Shown: positions 25,422-34,774, counted from the stretch's first letter. The stretch: DNA of 51,059 nt from CAYMSF01 sp964392985 (GCA_964392985.1 CAYMSF010000030.1:1-51059); one strand, 5' to 3'. The notes: generated by a model not told the origin, from the sequence alone. Made by a program: numbers and translations.

Positions 25422-26228
25422 ATGAAAATAATTCATTTTTCAGATTCCCATGCCGGGGGGCCAGCCGAAGATTTTTTAGCTTATCTGGATAAACGCTGGG
25501 TTGGAGTATTCAATTACCGCTTTCGCCGGCGTTTCCGCCACAACCAGAAATTACTTGGTCTTGCCGTCGATTATATTCTGGCCAATCCGCCGGATGTTGC
25601 GGTTTGTACCGGCGACTTGACTTCAACCGGACAGCCCGGCGAGTTTGAACAGGCAATGGTGATTTTGAAGCCGCTTTATGAGTCCGGCATTCCCCTGCTG
25701 TTTGTTCCCGGCAACCATGACCATTATGTTTATCGTGCGAAATGTGTCCAAGCTCTAAAACGCATATTTATAACGATGAATCAGGGGCGTTTTGAATTTG
25801 ATGCGCTGCCGGCTGCGGTTGATATCGCCGGAGTGCGCTTTTTGGTAGTCAATGAAAGTTGGCCTTCAAATTTGATTTCATCTTGCGGGTACTTAAAAAA
25901 GGCATCTCAACTTTTTGTTGAGAATGAATGCAGCAAAGATCCCGATATACCAAAAATTCTTATCGGTCACTATCCGCTCCTGGAAAACCACCCGTTACTG
26001 CGAATCCGCCACCGGTTGTGGGGACAAAAAACTATTATCAAGCTGCTCGAACAAAAAAAACTGGACGTTTCCCTCTGCGGACATGTCCATAAACCATCAT
26101 GCAAAATTGACGAATCCGGACGCGGAGAGTATTGCGCCGGGTCTGTTACCAGAAATGGCACTATTTCCGTAATAGAATATCTGGAGTCATCGGATATATT
26201 TGAGCAGAAAGTCGTTACTCTGAATTAG
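25422..26228 (+). CDS. Calcineurin-like metallophosphoesterase
   Basis: All five metal-binding blocks are present in 268 residues: HFSDSHAGG at the start, CTGDLTSTG, VPGNHDHYVY, IGHYPLL and LCGHVHKP. The general form (Metallophos, YcfD/CpdA-like) includes cyclic-nucleotide and phospho-ester hydrolases. There is no signal peptide. It is 5 bp after the kinase gene and thus cotranscribed. Its stop codon overlaps by 4 bp the stop of the convergent secretin-like gene. Confidence 0.92.
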   Translation: MKIIHFSDSHAGGPAEDFLAYLDKRWVGVFNYRFRRRFRHNQKLLGLAVDYILANPPDVAVCTGDLTSTGQPGEFEQAMVILKPLYESGIPLLFVPGNHDHYVYRAKCVQALKRIFITMNQGRFEFDALPAAVDIAGVRFLVVNESWPSNLISSCGYLKKASQLFVENECSKDPDIPKILIGHYPLLENHPLLRIRHRLWGQKTIIKLLEQKKLDVSLCGHVHKPSCKIDESGRGEYCAGSVTRNGTISVIEYLESSDIFEQKVVTLN

Positions 26229-27244
26229 CGCGGAATCCATGATTTCGTAGTATTGCGCCCCGGCGAGAGAACTGTCGCGGTCAAATATATATCCATCATT
26301 TCACCGGCTTCCCGGCTGTGGAAAAAATCCGGACCGAACAGATTGGTATATTCCTTACGTTTACTTGAGATAGCGCCGCCTATGGGGATACGACACCCGC
26401 TTTGCACAGTAAGGCGCGAAGAAAGGCTTTCAACCCTTATCGACTGTTTCTTTCCTTTGCCGGTAAGGTAACTGATTTCCGGATAAATTTCCACTTCAAT
26501 CAGCCCGTTCTCCAGTTGACGCGGAACAACCATCAGGGAAGTGCCAACGTCAGCCCATTTTATATCCGGGTCTATTTCATCAATTTTAGTCACGCTGCCG
26601 CCGTTGACAATAATTATTCCCGGGCTGGATTTCTGCGTTCGCAACCATGTCGGATCAATGATTGTTTTTCCCGACCACAGCGATGCGGGAGAACCGCTTT
26701 TTGTAACAATAAATTGAGAAACGTTATTGGTGTTATAGCCTCTGGAATCATTAACATTAATCTGTTGGATATCGGGAACTTCAATTCTTTTTCCGTTGCG
26801 GTATATCACCGTTCCAGTCTTTTTGGCAATTTTTTTGGGATCAATGGCAAATTTGGCATTACTGACCGGACCGCCACCGGTTTTATCGACGTCTATACGA
26901 ATGTTAACCGCTTCCCGGTCGGCAGACTTGATGAACTGCTCTATTCTGGCAATTTTCTCTTCGGTATCGTAGATCAGGACTGAATTGCGTTTCTCTTCAT
27001 AGACCATCTTGCCCCCAGGGGAAAGCCAGTCATTGCAAACCTGTTCCAAAATTCTGAATTCAAGCGTCATCAGGGATATCATCTTGTAATTTTTAGCGGG
27101 TTCAACCGTGTCGGCGCTAATAATTACGGTTTTTTTGGGAGGAGTAACCGGTTTGTCAATGGCAGAGATCTCTTGCTGAGAAAAAACCGCCATTGCAAGT
27201 AGGAGTATCGAACAACAGGTTATTCCAAATATCACCCGCATCAT
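26225..27244 (-). CDS. Short secretin-like exported protein
   Basis: The 339-residue product starts at 27244, preceded by GAGG, with a signal peptide (MMRVIFGITCCSILLLAM...). An open frame extends upstream to 27436 but crosses the pyruvate kinase promoter. Near residues 75-115 is a secretin N-type fold (VYEEKRNSVLIYDTEEKIAR). The C-terminal part has the outer-membrane secretin pattern (GTSLMVVPRQLENGLIEVEI, then LTVQSGCRIPIGGAI, then IYLTATVL). True secretins are usually 500 residues or more with several N domains, so this may be an accessory or reduced member. No other type II or type IV pilus gene is nearby. Confidence 0.75.
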   Translation of the reverse strand: MMRVIFGITCCSILLLAMAVFSQQEISAIDKPVTPPKKTVIISADTVEPAKNYKMISLMTLEFRILEQVCNDWLSPGGKMVYEEKRNSVLIYDTEEKIARIEQFIKSADREAVNIRIDVDKTGGGPVSNAKFAIDPKKIAKKTGTVIYRNGKRIEVPDIQQINVNDSRGYNTNNVSQFIVTKSGSPASLWSGKTIIDPTWLRTQKSSPGIIIVNGGSVTKIDEIDPDIKWADVGTSLMVVPRQLENGLIEVEIYPEISYLTGKGKKQSIRVESLSSRLTVQSGCRIPIGGAISSKRKEYTNLFGPDFFHSREAGEMMDIYLTATVLSPGRNTTKSWIPR

Positions 27245-27293
27245 CTTCTGACCTCTTATGACAGGAAATGGTTGAGTAAAATAATTAAAGTTC

Positions 27294-27320
27294 TTGCATA
27301 ATATACAAACGGTGTATAAT
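27294..27320 (+). promoter_or_regulatory. Predicted promoter of pyruvate kinase
   Basis: TTGCAT (27294-27299) and a perfect TATAAT (27315-27320) are 15 bases apart, slightly short. The predicted leader before the start codon at 27381 is about 55 bases. Confidence 0.55.
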
Positions 27321-27380
27321 ATATCAATCAAAACTTTACCATATTTTTCTGACACTATCTGTAAACCGGAGATTAAAAAG

Positions 27381-28826
27381 ATGAGAAAAACAAAAATTAT
27401 CGCTACTGTCGGTCCTGCCTGTGAAAACAGTTCCAACTTGAAAGCAATGTTTAAAGCCGGTGTAAATGTCTGCCGCCTTAATTTTTCTTTCGGTTCCCAC
27501 GAACAGCACGCAGAAAAGATTTCCCGTATTCGTCAAACCAGCCGGGAATTGAATCAAAGTGTCGCTATCATGCAGGATTTACAGGGACCGAAAATTCGTA
27601 TTGGACATCTCGCCGCTCCGGTAACTGTAAAAAAAGGTGATTCGCTGATTCTTTCCGGCAATACGATCCAGAAAGAGGTGTGCTATCTGCCAACAACATA
27701 CCGGAATATTGCGAATGACACTCAACCCGGGAAAACCATTCTTCTCGCCGACGGCAAAATCATTCTCCATGTTGAATCAGTAAACCCGGCACATAGAGAA
27801 GTGGCCTGTCGCGTCATCGCCGGCGGTACCATTTTGACAGGAAAAGGTCTCAACCTGCCATATACGCGAATTTCTCTTCCTGCATTAACGCCAAAAGACA
27901 TTGAAGATGCCGTTTTCGGTATCAATAACGGCGTTGATTATCTGGCCCTCTCTTTTGTGCGGTGTGCAGAGGATGTTATGAAATTACGCCGTCTGCTTAA
28001 AAAACATCATGCCGATATTCCGATTATTGCCAAACTTGAAAAACCGGAAGCGCTTGACAACCTGCAGGAAATTTTATCAGTATCCGACGGGGTGATGGTT
28101 GCCCGCGGAGACCTTGCCGATGAAATATCATTTGAACATGTCCCCATGGCCCAGAAACGTATCGTCAGAGAAGCAAATGCCGCTGGAAAATTGACGATTG
28201 TCGCGACAGAAATGCTCAGTTCAATGGTTGATAATCCGCTGCCAACCCGCGCCGAAGTCAGTGATGTGGCGAATGCCGTTCTCGATGGTTCTGATATGAT
28301 TATGTTGTCGAACGAGACCGCAACAGGCAAATTCCCGGTAAAAGCGGTTCAAGCAATGGGTGCAATCGCGACAGAAGCCGAAAAAATGATTTCACAAGAC
28401 ACAATGAAACCGGTTAAACTTGATGAATCAAAAGAAATTGCCCTGGCGATGTGCATGTCCGCAACATTCCTCTCTCATGAGTTGTCAGAACGCGCCATAG
28501 TTGTTTTGACTTCAACTGGTGAAACTGCCCGCATTCTGGCTAAGTGCCGCCCGGACAGCACCATCTATGCCACAACTTATGAACCGCGGATTTACCGGCG
28601 GATGGCGGCATTTCATAATGTTCTACCACTACTGCTTGAACACACCGATAAAAATCTTCAACCCGGAATGCCGCTGATAATTGAGCAGATAAAAGCAAAA
28701 TTACTTCAGGGTAAACTGGTAAAGGCGGGAGATAGGCTGATACTTCTTTCCCTTGCCGGAGTCGCTAATCGTGACAGCAAACGGCAACTGAACTCGATTC
28801 ATGTCGTAACCATGCCGGGACACTAG
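27381..28826 (+). CDS. pyk: Pyruvate kinase
   Basis: The enzyme makes pyruvate and ATP from phosphoenolpyruvate and ADP. The 481-residue sequence starts at 27381 (RKTKIIATVGPAC), with GGAG upstream; the frame continues upstream but through the promoter. Seen are MQDLQGPKIRIG, IAKLEKPEAL with the catalytic Lys and metal-binding Glu, VARGDLADEI with the metal-binding Asp, and ATEMLSSM with the conserved Thr. Small departures are GDLADEI for the usual GDLGVEI and MLSNETATG for MLSGETA. The C-terminal allosteric domain is complete. It is monocistronic by spacing. Pyruvate would feed the E1/E2 complex at 6162-9842. Confidence 0.96.
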   Translation: MRKTKIIATVGPACENSSNLKAMFKAGVNVCRLNFSFGSHEQHAEKISRIRQTSRELNQSVAIMQDLQGPKIRIGHLAAPVTVKKGDSLILSGNTIQKEVCYLPTTYRNIANDTQPGKTILLADGKIILHVESVNPAHREVACRVIAGGTILTGKGLNLPYTRISLPALTPKDIEDAVFGINNGVDYLALSFVRCAEDVMKLRRLLKKHHADIPIIAKLEKPEALDNLQEILSVSDGVMVARGDLADEISFEHVPMAQKRIVREANAAGKLTIVATEMLSSMVDNPLPTRAEVSDVANAVLDGSDMIMLSNETATGKFPVKAVQAMGAIATEAEKMISQDTMKPVKLDESKEIALAMCMSATFLSHELSERAIVVLTSTGETARILAKCRPDSTIYATTYEPRIYRRMAAFHNVLPLLLEHTDKNLQPGMPLIIEQIKAKLLQGKLVKAGDRLILLSLAGVANRDSKRQLNSIHVVTMPGH

Positions 28827-28867
28827 AATTTATTGCCCAATAGCGTTTGCGAATAATAACATTGTCT

Positions 28868-28889
28868 TGAAAAATATTGGTATTTTTCA
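28868..28889. repeat. 9-bp inverted repeat after pyruvate kinase
   Basis: TGAAAAATA and TATTTTTCA are perfect arms around a TTGG loop, 42 bp after the pyk stop and about 65 bp before the LemA start. No T run follows on either strand, so a regulatory or mRNA-stability role is as likely as termination. Confidence 0.5.
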
Positions 28890-28954
28890 TCTAACGGCTT
28901 ATATTATATTAAAAGGTAATTCGAAGTAAAATGACTAACACAACAGGAGGCTAT

Positions 28955-29548
28955 ATGTTTTTATTTGTCGGGCTCTTAGTTATTATCGCAATCGGTCTGT
29001 TAATAGCAATCATTGCCGGAATGTACAATAAGCTGGTAACATTAAGAAACAGATATAAAAATGCTTTCGCGCAAATAGACGTTCAATTAAAGCGGCGATA
29101 TGACCTTATTCCCAATCTGGTGGAAACCGCCAAGAAATATATGAAACATGAAAGCGAAACACTTGAAAATGTAGTGAAAGCTCGAAATGCAGCCTCTACT
29201 GCCTGTCAGCAGGCAGTTGCTAATCCCGGCGATCCCGCTGCCATGAAGACTCTGCTTGGCGCTGAAGGCACACTGTCACAAATGATGGGAAAACTTCAGG
29301 TAACGTTTGAACAGTACCCCGATCTTAAAGCCAATCAGACCATGGCGCAATTGATGGAAGAGCTGACCTCTACTGAAAATAAAGTTTCTTTCGCACGGCA
29401 ATCTTATAACGACAGCGTAATGACTTACAACACCTCCTGCCAAACATTTCCGACAGTAATTCTCGCAGGAATGTTCGGTTTCCAGGAAGCCGCTCTTTTT
29501 GAAGTGTCCACTCCCGCAGAGCGTGAAGCCGTTAAAGTTCAATTCTGA
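28955..29548 (+). CDS. lemA: LemA family protein
   Basis: The start at 28955 is fixed by AGGAGG at 28945-28950, four bases before the ATG; an upstream ATG at 28931 would place this site inside the gene. The 197-residue protein has one N-terminal membrane segment (FLFVGLLVIIAIGLLIAIIAG) and the LemA core (KLVTLRNRYKNAFAQIDVQL, RRYDLIPNLVETAKKYMKHE), all helical. LemA proteins are membrane-anchored with most of the chain outside the cytoplasm; their function is poorly known, and pairing with an M48 protease, as here (27 bp downstream), is common. Confidence 0.92.
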   Translation: MFLFVGLLVIIAIGLLIAIIAGMYNKLVTLRNRYKNAFAQIDVQLKRRYDLIPNLVETAKKYMKHESETLENVVKARNAASTACQQAVANPGDPAAMKTLLGAEGTLSQMMGKLQVTFEQYPDLKANQTMAQLMEELTSTENKVSFARQSYNDSVMTYNTSCQTFPTVILAGMFGFQEAALFEVSTPAEREAVKVQF

Positions 29549-29575
29549 CCCGCACATAGAAAAAACTGGTGATTT

Positions 29576-31480
29576 ATGGATTTTTTCGCGAACCAGGAAC
29601 GGGCACGCAGAAACACGACCTTGCTCGTTTTCTTTTATCTTCTTGCGGTTTGCCTTATCATTCTTGCGGTTTATACCACATTTGCCGTAGCTTTATCAGG
29701 CAGTCAGGGACCGTCGGAACCAGGTGCCCCGCAATTGTACAGTCTTTGGAATCCGGAACTGTTTTTGTGGGTAGTTGGCGGTACGGTTATCGTCATTGCA
29801 AGTGGTATGCTCTATAAGATTTCACAACTTTCCGCCGGCGGTCAAGTCGTGGCAACAATGCTCGGCGGCAGAAAACTGGAGAATCAGACGAGAAATATTG
29901 ACGAACGCAAGATTCTTAATGTTGTTGAAGAAATGGCTATTGCATCCGGTCTCCCGCCGCCACCAGTTTACATGCTTGATAACGAACCGGGAATCAACGC
30001 CTTTGCTGCCGGTTTTTCACCACGTGACGCAGTTATCGGTGTTACCGCCGGCTGTGTTCAACAATTGAGCAGAGATCAACTGCAAGGCGTCATCGCGCAT
30101 GAATTCAGTCATATTTTGAATGGTGACATGAAATTGAATATAAAAATGATTGGTCTCCTTAACGGGATATTAGTCATTGCCGTTATTGGTTACTGGGTGA
30201 TGTGCTCTACAAGCCGGTCCCGCAATAGTAAAGGAGAAAACAACGCCCCGTTCATTATAATTGGACTTGTTTTAATGATTGTGGGATATATCGGCGTTTT
30301 TTTTGGTAATATCATCAAAGCCGCAATCTCGCGGCAACGGGAATTTTATGCAGACGCCGCTGCAGTACAATTTACCCGGAATCCGGAAGGTATTGCCGGA
30401 GCATTAAAGAAAATCGGCGGGTTTGATTTCGGTTCTAAGCTGGAAACGCCAAACGCACCTGAAGCCAGTCACATGTTCTTTTCATCGGGAATAACCGGTT
30501 TCCTTTCCGGACTTTTCGCAACCCATCCGCCGTTAGCAGAACGGATTAAAAGGTTAGACGGTACAATTATTCCGGAGATGACGGATGAAGAATCGTCAGA
30601 ATCCTCTGATGCTGTCAGTGGCTTTACCGGCGCCCGGTCACAAAGTAAATTACATTTAAGTCCGGAAAAGACGGTGGCAAAGGTAGGTACCCCTACTCAG
30701 GAAAATGCCGACTTTGCGGCAACCATGCTTTCAAAAATACCCCGTTCACTCATTGAAGCAGCAAATAGTGTTTATGGCGCTCGCGCCGTCATTTTTGCCC
30801 TTTTACTCGATGAAGACAAGAATTCAAAAACGAGACAAATACAGGAAAATGGCTTAAAAAATCAAATTGACGAACAGTTGTTTAAATCTTGTTTGACGGC
30901 AGCCGACGAAATTGCCGGACTCTGGCAAGGGTACCGGCTGCCTCTGGCAAATATGTCGGTTGCCGCATTAAAAGAGATCTCTTCCAGTCAATATTTTGAC
31001 TTTATTAAAATTGTCGATTTTCTGGCAATGGCTGATAACAAGATTGATTTATTTGAACACATGATATCGCGCCTCGTCCGTAAATACCTCGACCCGGAAG
31101 CAAAAAAATCTAAAGGGGTTAAGTACAATAACAAATCTCAATTGCTGGAATATTGCGCGGACTTAATTTCCTGTCTGGCATTTTGGGGTACTGACGATGA
31201 CAATGACGCTAAAAAAGCATTCGAGGCGGGCATCGCCAAATTCAACGCCGGCAACATTGAAATGCGCTCCCGGGCGAAAAGCAATACAGTTTTGCTGGAT
31301 GCGGCAATAGATGTTTTTTCTCTGGCGTCACCGCAAATAAAGCGTTCCGTCATTGAGTCATGCGTTGCTACGATTGCCGCTGACAATCTGGTTACGATTG
31401 AAGAGGCAGAAGTTTTACGTTCAGTATCGGCGGCGCTAGATTGTCCAATGCCGCCTTTCCTGCCCGGGGATGTCGTGTAA
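29576..31480 (+). CDS. M48-family membrane metalloprotease with C-terminal extension
   Basis: The 634-residue protein has two N-terminal membrane segments (about 15-40, 62-80), the M48 zinc motif HEFSH (175-179), two more membrane segments (about 190-245), and the third zinc ligand Glu256 in REFYAD, all as in HtpX. It differs from HtpX by 300 extra residues after the ATHPPLAERIKRLDG element. This tail is mostly helical and acidic (AADEIAGLWQGYRL, DFLAMADNKIDLFE, VIESCVATIAADNLVTIEEAE), a pattern like TerB-type domains. HtpX proteases degrade misfolded membrane proteins. The tail may bind a regulator or substrate. The gene follows lemA. Confidence 0.92.
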   Translation: MDFFANQERARRNTTLLVFFYLLAVCLIILAVYTTFAVALSGSQGPSEPGAPQLYSLWNPELFLWVVGGTVIVIASGMLYKISQLSAGGQVVATMLGGRKLENQTRNIDERKILNVVEEMAIASGLPPPPVYMLDNEPGINAFAAGFSPRDAVIGVTAGCVQQLSRDQLQGVIAHEFSHILNGDMKLNIKMIGLLNGILVIAVIGYWVMCSTSRSRNSKGENNAPFIIIGLVLMIVGYIGVFFGNIIKAAISRQREFYADAAAVQFTRNPEGIAGALKKIGGFDFGSKLETPNAPEASHMFFSSGITGFLSGLFATHPPLAERIKRLDGTIIPEMTDEESSESSDAVSGFTGARSQSKLHLSPEKTVAKVGTPTQENADFAATMLSKIPRSLIEAANSVYGARAVIFALLLDEDKNSKTRQIQENGLKNQIDEQLFKSCLTAADEIAGLWQGYRLPLANMSVAALKEISSSQYFDFIKIVDFLAMADNKIDLFEHMISRLVRKYLDPEAKKSKGVKYNNKSQLLEYCADLISCLAFWGTDDDNDAKKAFEAGIAKFNAGNIEMRSRAKSNTVLLDAAIDVFSLASPQIKRSVIESCVATIAADNLVTIEEAEVLRSVSAALDCPMPPFLPGDVV

Positions 31481-31489
31481 ATTTTGAAG

Positions 31490-32344
31490 TTATTTTGCCT
31501 GAGTGCGGTCCTGGATGAATGACTTTACTGCTGAAGAATATTTATCACGGTTATCAAAGTAACATTCGTCATGTCCACCCGTCAGTTCAAGGAATCGCTT
31601 GGGTTCACCAGCCAGGTTGTAAAGTTTTTCAGCGTGACGATATTTAACCACCTCATCATCTTTGCTGTGAATGATCATTACCGGACATTTTACCTGCTTA
31701 ACATATAAGTTTGTTGCAAACTTATAGCGTGAAAGCCATTGCACCGGAAAGTAAGGATAAAGATCTTTGCCCATCTCCGGAATAGAAAGGAATGTTGATT
31801 CGCATATCAGTTTTGCCGGTTGATTTTCAGCGGCAAGCCTGGCGGCGACCGCTCCGCCGAGAGAGCGTCCAATAATTATAATTTTGCCGGGAGGAATATG
31901 TTTTTCTCTAATCAGGTATTGCCAGGCGGCATCAGCGTCGTTAAATAACCCGTGCTCAGTTATTTTGCCACTGCTTAATCCATAACCGCGGTAGTCAAAG
32001 ATAAAAAAATTAAATCCCATGCGATTATAAAGTTCAATCGTTTCAACCCGGTGTGCCAGAGAACCGCCATTGCCATGGCAAAAAAGAATTGTGTACTCTG
32101 CATCTTTTGCCGGAATAAACCATGCGTGCAACTTGACATTATCACCCGTCTTCAGCCATATTTCTTCGAAATCCATTCCCAGACTTCGCGGGGTGGCAAA
32201 TATTTCATGCCGGGGATGGAAAAGAAATTTAGACTGCATGAAATAGAGGATAAATCCCAACAGAATGTAGGCGCCGGCGATGATTATGATGATATTTAGA
32301 AGCATTCGTTTAGCTATTTTCAGGAGAACCGGTTTGGCTTCCAT
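31490..32344 (-). CDS. Membrane-anchored alpha/beta hydrolase
   Basis: A 284-residue protein with one N-terminal membrane segment (about 16-36) and an alpha/beta hydrolase fold of the BEM46/ABHD13-like group: LFCHGNGGS, FDYRGYGLSSG, nucleophile Ser161 in GRSLGG, Asp228 or Asp229 in HSKDDEV, and His257 in GGHDE. The substrate, probably an ester or acyl compound, is unknown. It follows the HPr gene by 6 bp and is probably translated from the same message. Its stop lies 9 bp from the stop of the convergent M48 gene. Confidence 0.9.
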   Translation of the reverse strand: MEAKPVLLKIAKRMLLNIIIIIAGAYILLGFILYFMQSKFLFHPRHEIFATPRSLGMDFEEIWLKTGDNVKLHAWFIPAKDAEYTILFCHGNGGSLAHRVETIELYNRMGFNFFIFDYRGYGLSSGKITEHGLFNDADAAWQYLIREKHIPPGKIIIIGRSLGGAVAARLAAENQPAKLICESTFLSIPEMGKDLYPYFPVQWLSRYKFATNLYVKQVKCPVMIIHSKDDEVVKYRHAEKLYNLAGEPKRFLELTGGHDECYFDNRDKYSSAVKSFIQDRTQAK

Positions 32345-32350
32345 TCCAGG

Positions 32351-32632
32351 TTACATCCGCGGTGGAAAGTCGAATTCTGTTTCAAAAAGCTGTCCTATTT
32401 TTTCGCAGGCGATTTCCTCCCGTGCTCCGGTTACCTGAAGGGTAAGGCTGTCGCCACGCTGCAATCCGAGCGCGATGAGACTGAGAATGCTGTTCAACTC
32501 GGTGTCCTCCCGGCTTGGAAAAATAATTACAAAGCTATGGTCTGGAAACTCATTTAAGGCATTCAGAATGGTACTCGCCGGACGACAATGTATTCCGGCA
32601 TGATTATTAATTTTAACGGTTTTTTCTTTCAT
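32351..32632 (-). CDS. HPr-family phosphocarrier protein
   Basis: At 93 residues it matches HPr in length. The phosphorylated His15 lies in AGIHCRPAS, with Cys instead of the usual Ala in GLHARPAS. The regulatory serine region has a serine at 48 (ELNSILSLIALGL), where HPr kinase acts in canonical HPr. HPr carries phosphate from enzyme I to sugar transport proteins or serves as a regulator. No enzyme I, EIIA or HPr kinase gene is in the window. It is cotranscribed with the alpha/beta hydrolase, an unusual partner. Confidence 0.88.
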   Translation of the reverse strand: MKEKTVKINNHAGIHCRPASTILNALNEFPDHSFVIIFPSREDTELNSILSLIALGLQRGDSLTLQVTGAREEIACEKIGQLFETEFDFPPRM

Positions 32633-32714
32633 CTCTTTATTCTTTCAAGAGTGGTTATATAATATAGTTATTGATTTATTCTTTACAACACTGAATTCCA
32701 CGGTTATCAGGATT

Positions 32715-34733
32715 ATGTTTAACGGAAAAAAAATATTGATTATCATCCTCGCGACGGGAATCGGGTTGAGATTATGTTATCTCTGGCAATTTTCAGCCTC
32801 TCCGTTATTCTGCAACCCGATAGGTCCGGATGTGCAGGAATATGATGAATGGGCCAGATCAATACTGGCGGGAAATCTGCTTTGGCAGACGGTGCCGATT
32901 CATGGTCCGGTTTATCCGTATTTTCTCGCCCTGTTATATAAAGTTTTCAGTTATGACTTTTTTCTTGTGCGGTTTTTTCAATTACTGTTCGGCGTGTCCG
33001 GATTATATCTCCTGTTTTTAATCTCACGTCGTTTTGGGTGTTACCGCCACTCCGGAATGCCATTACTGGTTCTTGGCATTGCACTCTTGTATACTCCGTT
33101 AGTCTATTATCAGGGAGAATTGATTTGTGAAAGTATTTTACTGCCATTACTCACTGTAACAATTTATTTTCTTTATCTTGGCAGTGAAAAAAATCATATA
33201 ACACAAAATAATTTTAATCTACAATATAAATATTTTGCTCTGGCGGGAGTTGCGGCTGGTTTTGCCGTCATTACTCATCCGATCTCTTTATTGTTTGTCC
33301 TTCTGGAATTTGCATGTGTGGCACTGCTTTGGCGGCAACGTCAGCGGTGCGGGTGGAAAAAGGAAATTTCCGCCGCAATTTTTATTTTTTCGGTCGTCGC
33401 AATCGTAGCTCCGGTCTGCCTTTATAATTCGGCATTGGCAGGTAAATTCGTTCTTGTTCAAAAAAACAGCGGACTTAATTTATATATCGGCAACAATGCG
33501 AATGCAACCGGTGGATGTTATGTCAGACCGGGACCGGCTTGGAACCGCCTTAATAATTTATCTGACAACGACCAGACTGTCCATAACGAAAGTGCGTTTG
33601 TTTCCCGCGTCATAGACTATATCAGCAATAATCCGGGTAAATGGTTGGCGCTTTCAGCGCGCAAAGCGGTTTACGTTTGGAACTGGCGCAATTTGATTGC
33701 CGGCGCAGATTCTACTCCTCTCCGGAATTATACAACTATTATGCAATTCAGCCGGTGGCTTTCCGGCATAATTTTTACCCTGGGTTTTGCCGGTTTGCTG
33801 CTGGTTTTATGCAAAAAACAAAACTGTTATAAGTACCGTCATTTTTTATTGCTGTTGGCGGCATTCTGGCTTGCACAGATATTGACGGTAACCAGCGGTC
33901 GTTATCGTCTTGCCATGTTGCCGGCAATTTTTATTTTTGCGGCATTTTTCATTCAAGACGTTAGATACCGGTGGAGAACCAACCGAGTTTTACTCGTCGG
34001 TGTATTCGTAATTGCCGTGGCATTGGTCTGGTTTCCCTGTCCGCCTGTTAATTCCGCCATGGAAGACGCAGAGACCCACTCACTCAACGGTGAGGCCTTT
34101 TATCGACAAGGCGAACTTTTACCTGCGGAGTATCATCTTACCGCGGCGTTGCCAGGACTGGAAGATAAAGCAAGATGTCTTAACCTGCTCGGTATTCTCT
34201 CAGAAAAACGTCTTAATATTGAAGCCGCCTCGCAGTTCTATCACGCTGCGATTACTGCTGACCAGACATCTCCGGAAGGATATATGAATCTTGCCGTTTT
34301 GGCATTGTCTCAAAATAACATCAAAGAGGCAGGAAGATTATTTAACGAGGCACTATTGCGCGGAAAAAACAATGCCGATGTGCTCTATAATGTTGCCTAT
34401 TATATGGAACGCCAGGGGTATCTCCAAATTGCCGAACAATATTATCTCCAGTGCCTGAAAGTTTCTCCTGCTTATTCTCGTGCACTAAATGCGCTCGGTG
34501 TCATGGCAATGGGGAAAAAAGACTATAAACACGCCATCACACTATTCCGGCAGGCATTGGCGACCTCTCCGGCAAACAGCGGAATAATGCTTAATCTGGC
34601 CGCGGCGACAGCATCCGATGGCAATACGGAAACCGCAAGCAAAATTGTTGACGGAATCCTTAAAAAAGATCCGGGACATCGCAACGCCCTGCTAATGAAA
34701 AGAATGCTTACTGTCCCTGCCGGTAAACAATAA
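32715..34733 (+). CDS. Membrane glycosyltransferase with C-terminal TPR repeats
   Basis: The 672-residue protein has an N-terminal membrane part (about ten segments to residue 445) with the features of the GT39/PMT-ArnT superfamily: an acidic first loop (GPDVQEYDEWARS), a GPVYPYFLALLYK motif, and later loops. It uses lipid-linked sugars in other members. The last 220 residues are TPR repeats (AEYHLTAALPGLEDKARCLN, AASQFYHAAITADQ, AEQYYLQCLKVSP, AITLFRQALATSPA), which should lie outside or at the membrane and bind protein. The combination is known in PVC and delta-proteobacterial genomes. It is divergent from HPr. Substrate unknown. Confidence 0.88.
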   Translation: MFNGKKILIIILATGIGLRLCYLWQFSASPLFCNPIGPDVQEYDEWARSILAGNLLWQTVPIHGPVYPYFLALLYKVFSYDFFLVRFFQLLFGVSGLYLLFLISRRFGCYRHSGMPLLVLGIALLYTPLVYYQGELICESILLPLLTVTIYFLYLGSEKNHITQNNFNLQYKYFALAGVAAGFAVITHPISLLFVLLEFACVALLWRQRQRCGWKKEISAAIFIFSVVAIVAPVCLYNSALAGKFVLVQKNSGLNLYIGNNANATGGCYVRPGPAWNRLNNLSDNDQTVHNESAFVSRVIDYISNNPGKWLALSARKAVYVWNWRNLIAGADSTPLRNYTTIMQFSRWLSGIIFTLGFAGLLLVLCKKQNCYKYRHFLLLLAAFWLAQILTVTSGRYRLAMLPAIFIFAAFFIQDVRYRWRTNRVLLVGVFVIAVALVWFPCPPVNSAMEDAETHSLNGEAFYRQGELLPAEYHLTAALPGLEDKARCLNLLGILSEKRLNIEAASQFYHAAITADQTSPEGYMNLAVLALSQNNIKEAGRLFNEALLRGKNNADVLYNVAYYMERQGYLQIAEQYYLQCLKVSPAYSRALNALGVMAMGKKDYKHAITLFRQALATSPANSGIMLNLAAATASDGNTETASKIVDGILKKDPGHRNALLMKRMLTVPAGKQ

Positions 34734-34774
34734 TTCCAACTATTTTGATTTATTCACTCTCGATAAATTACTTC

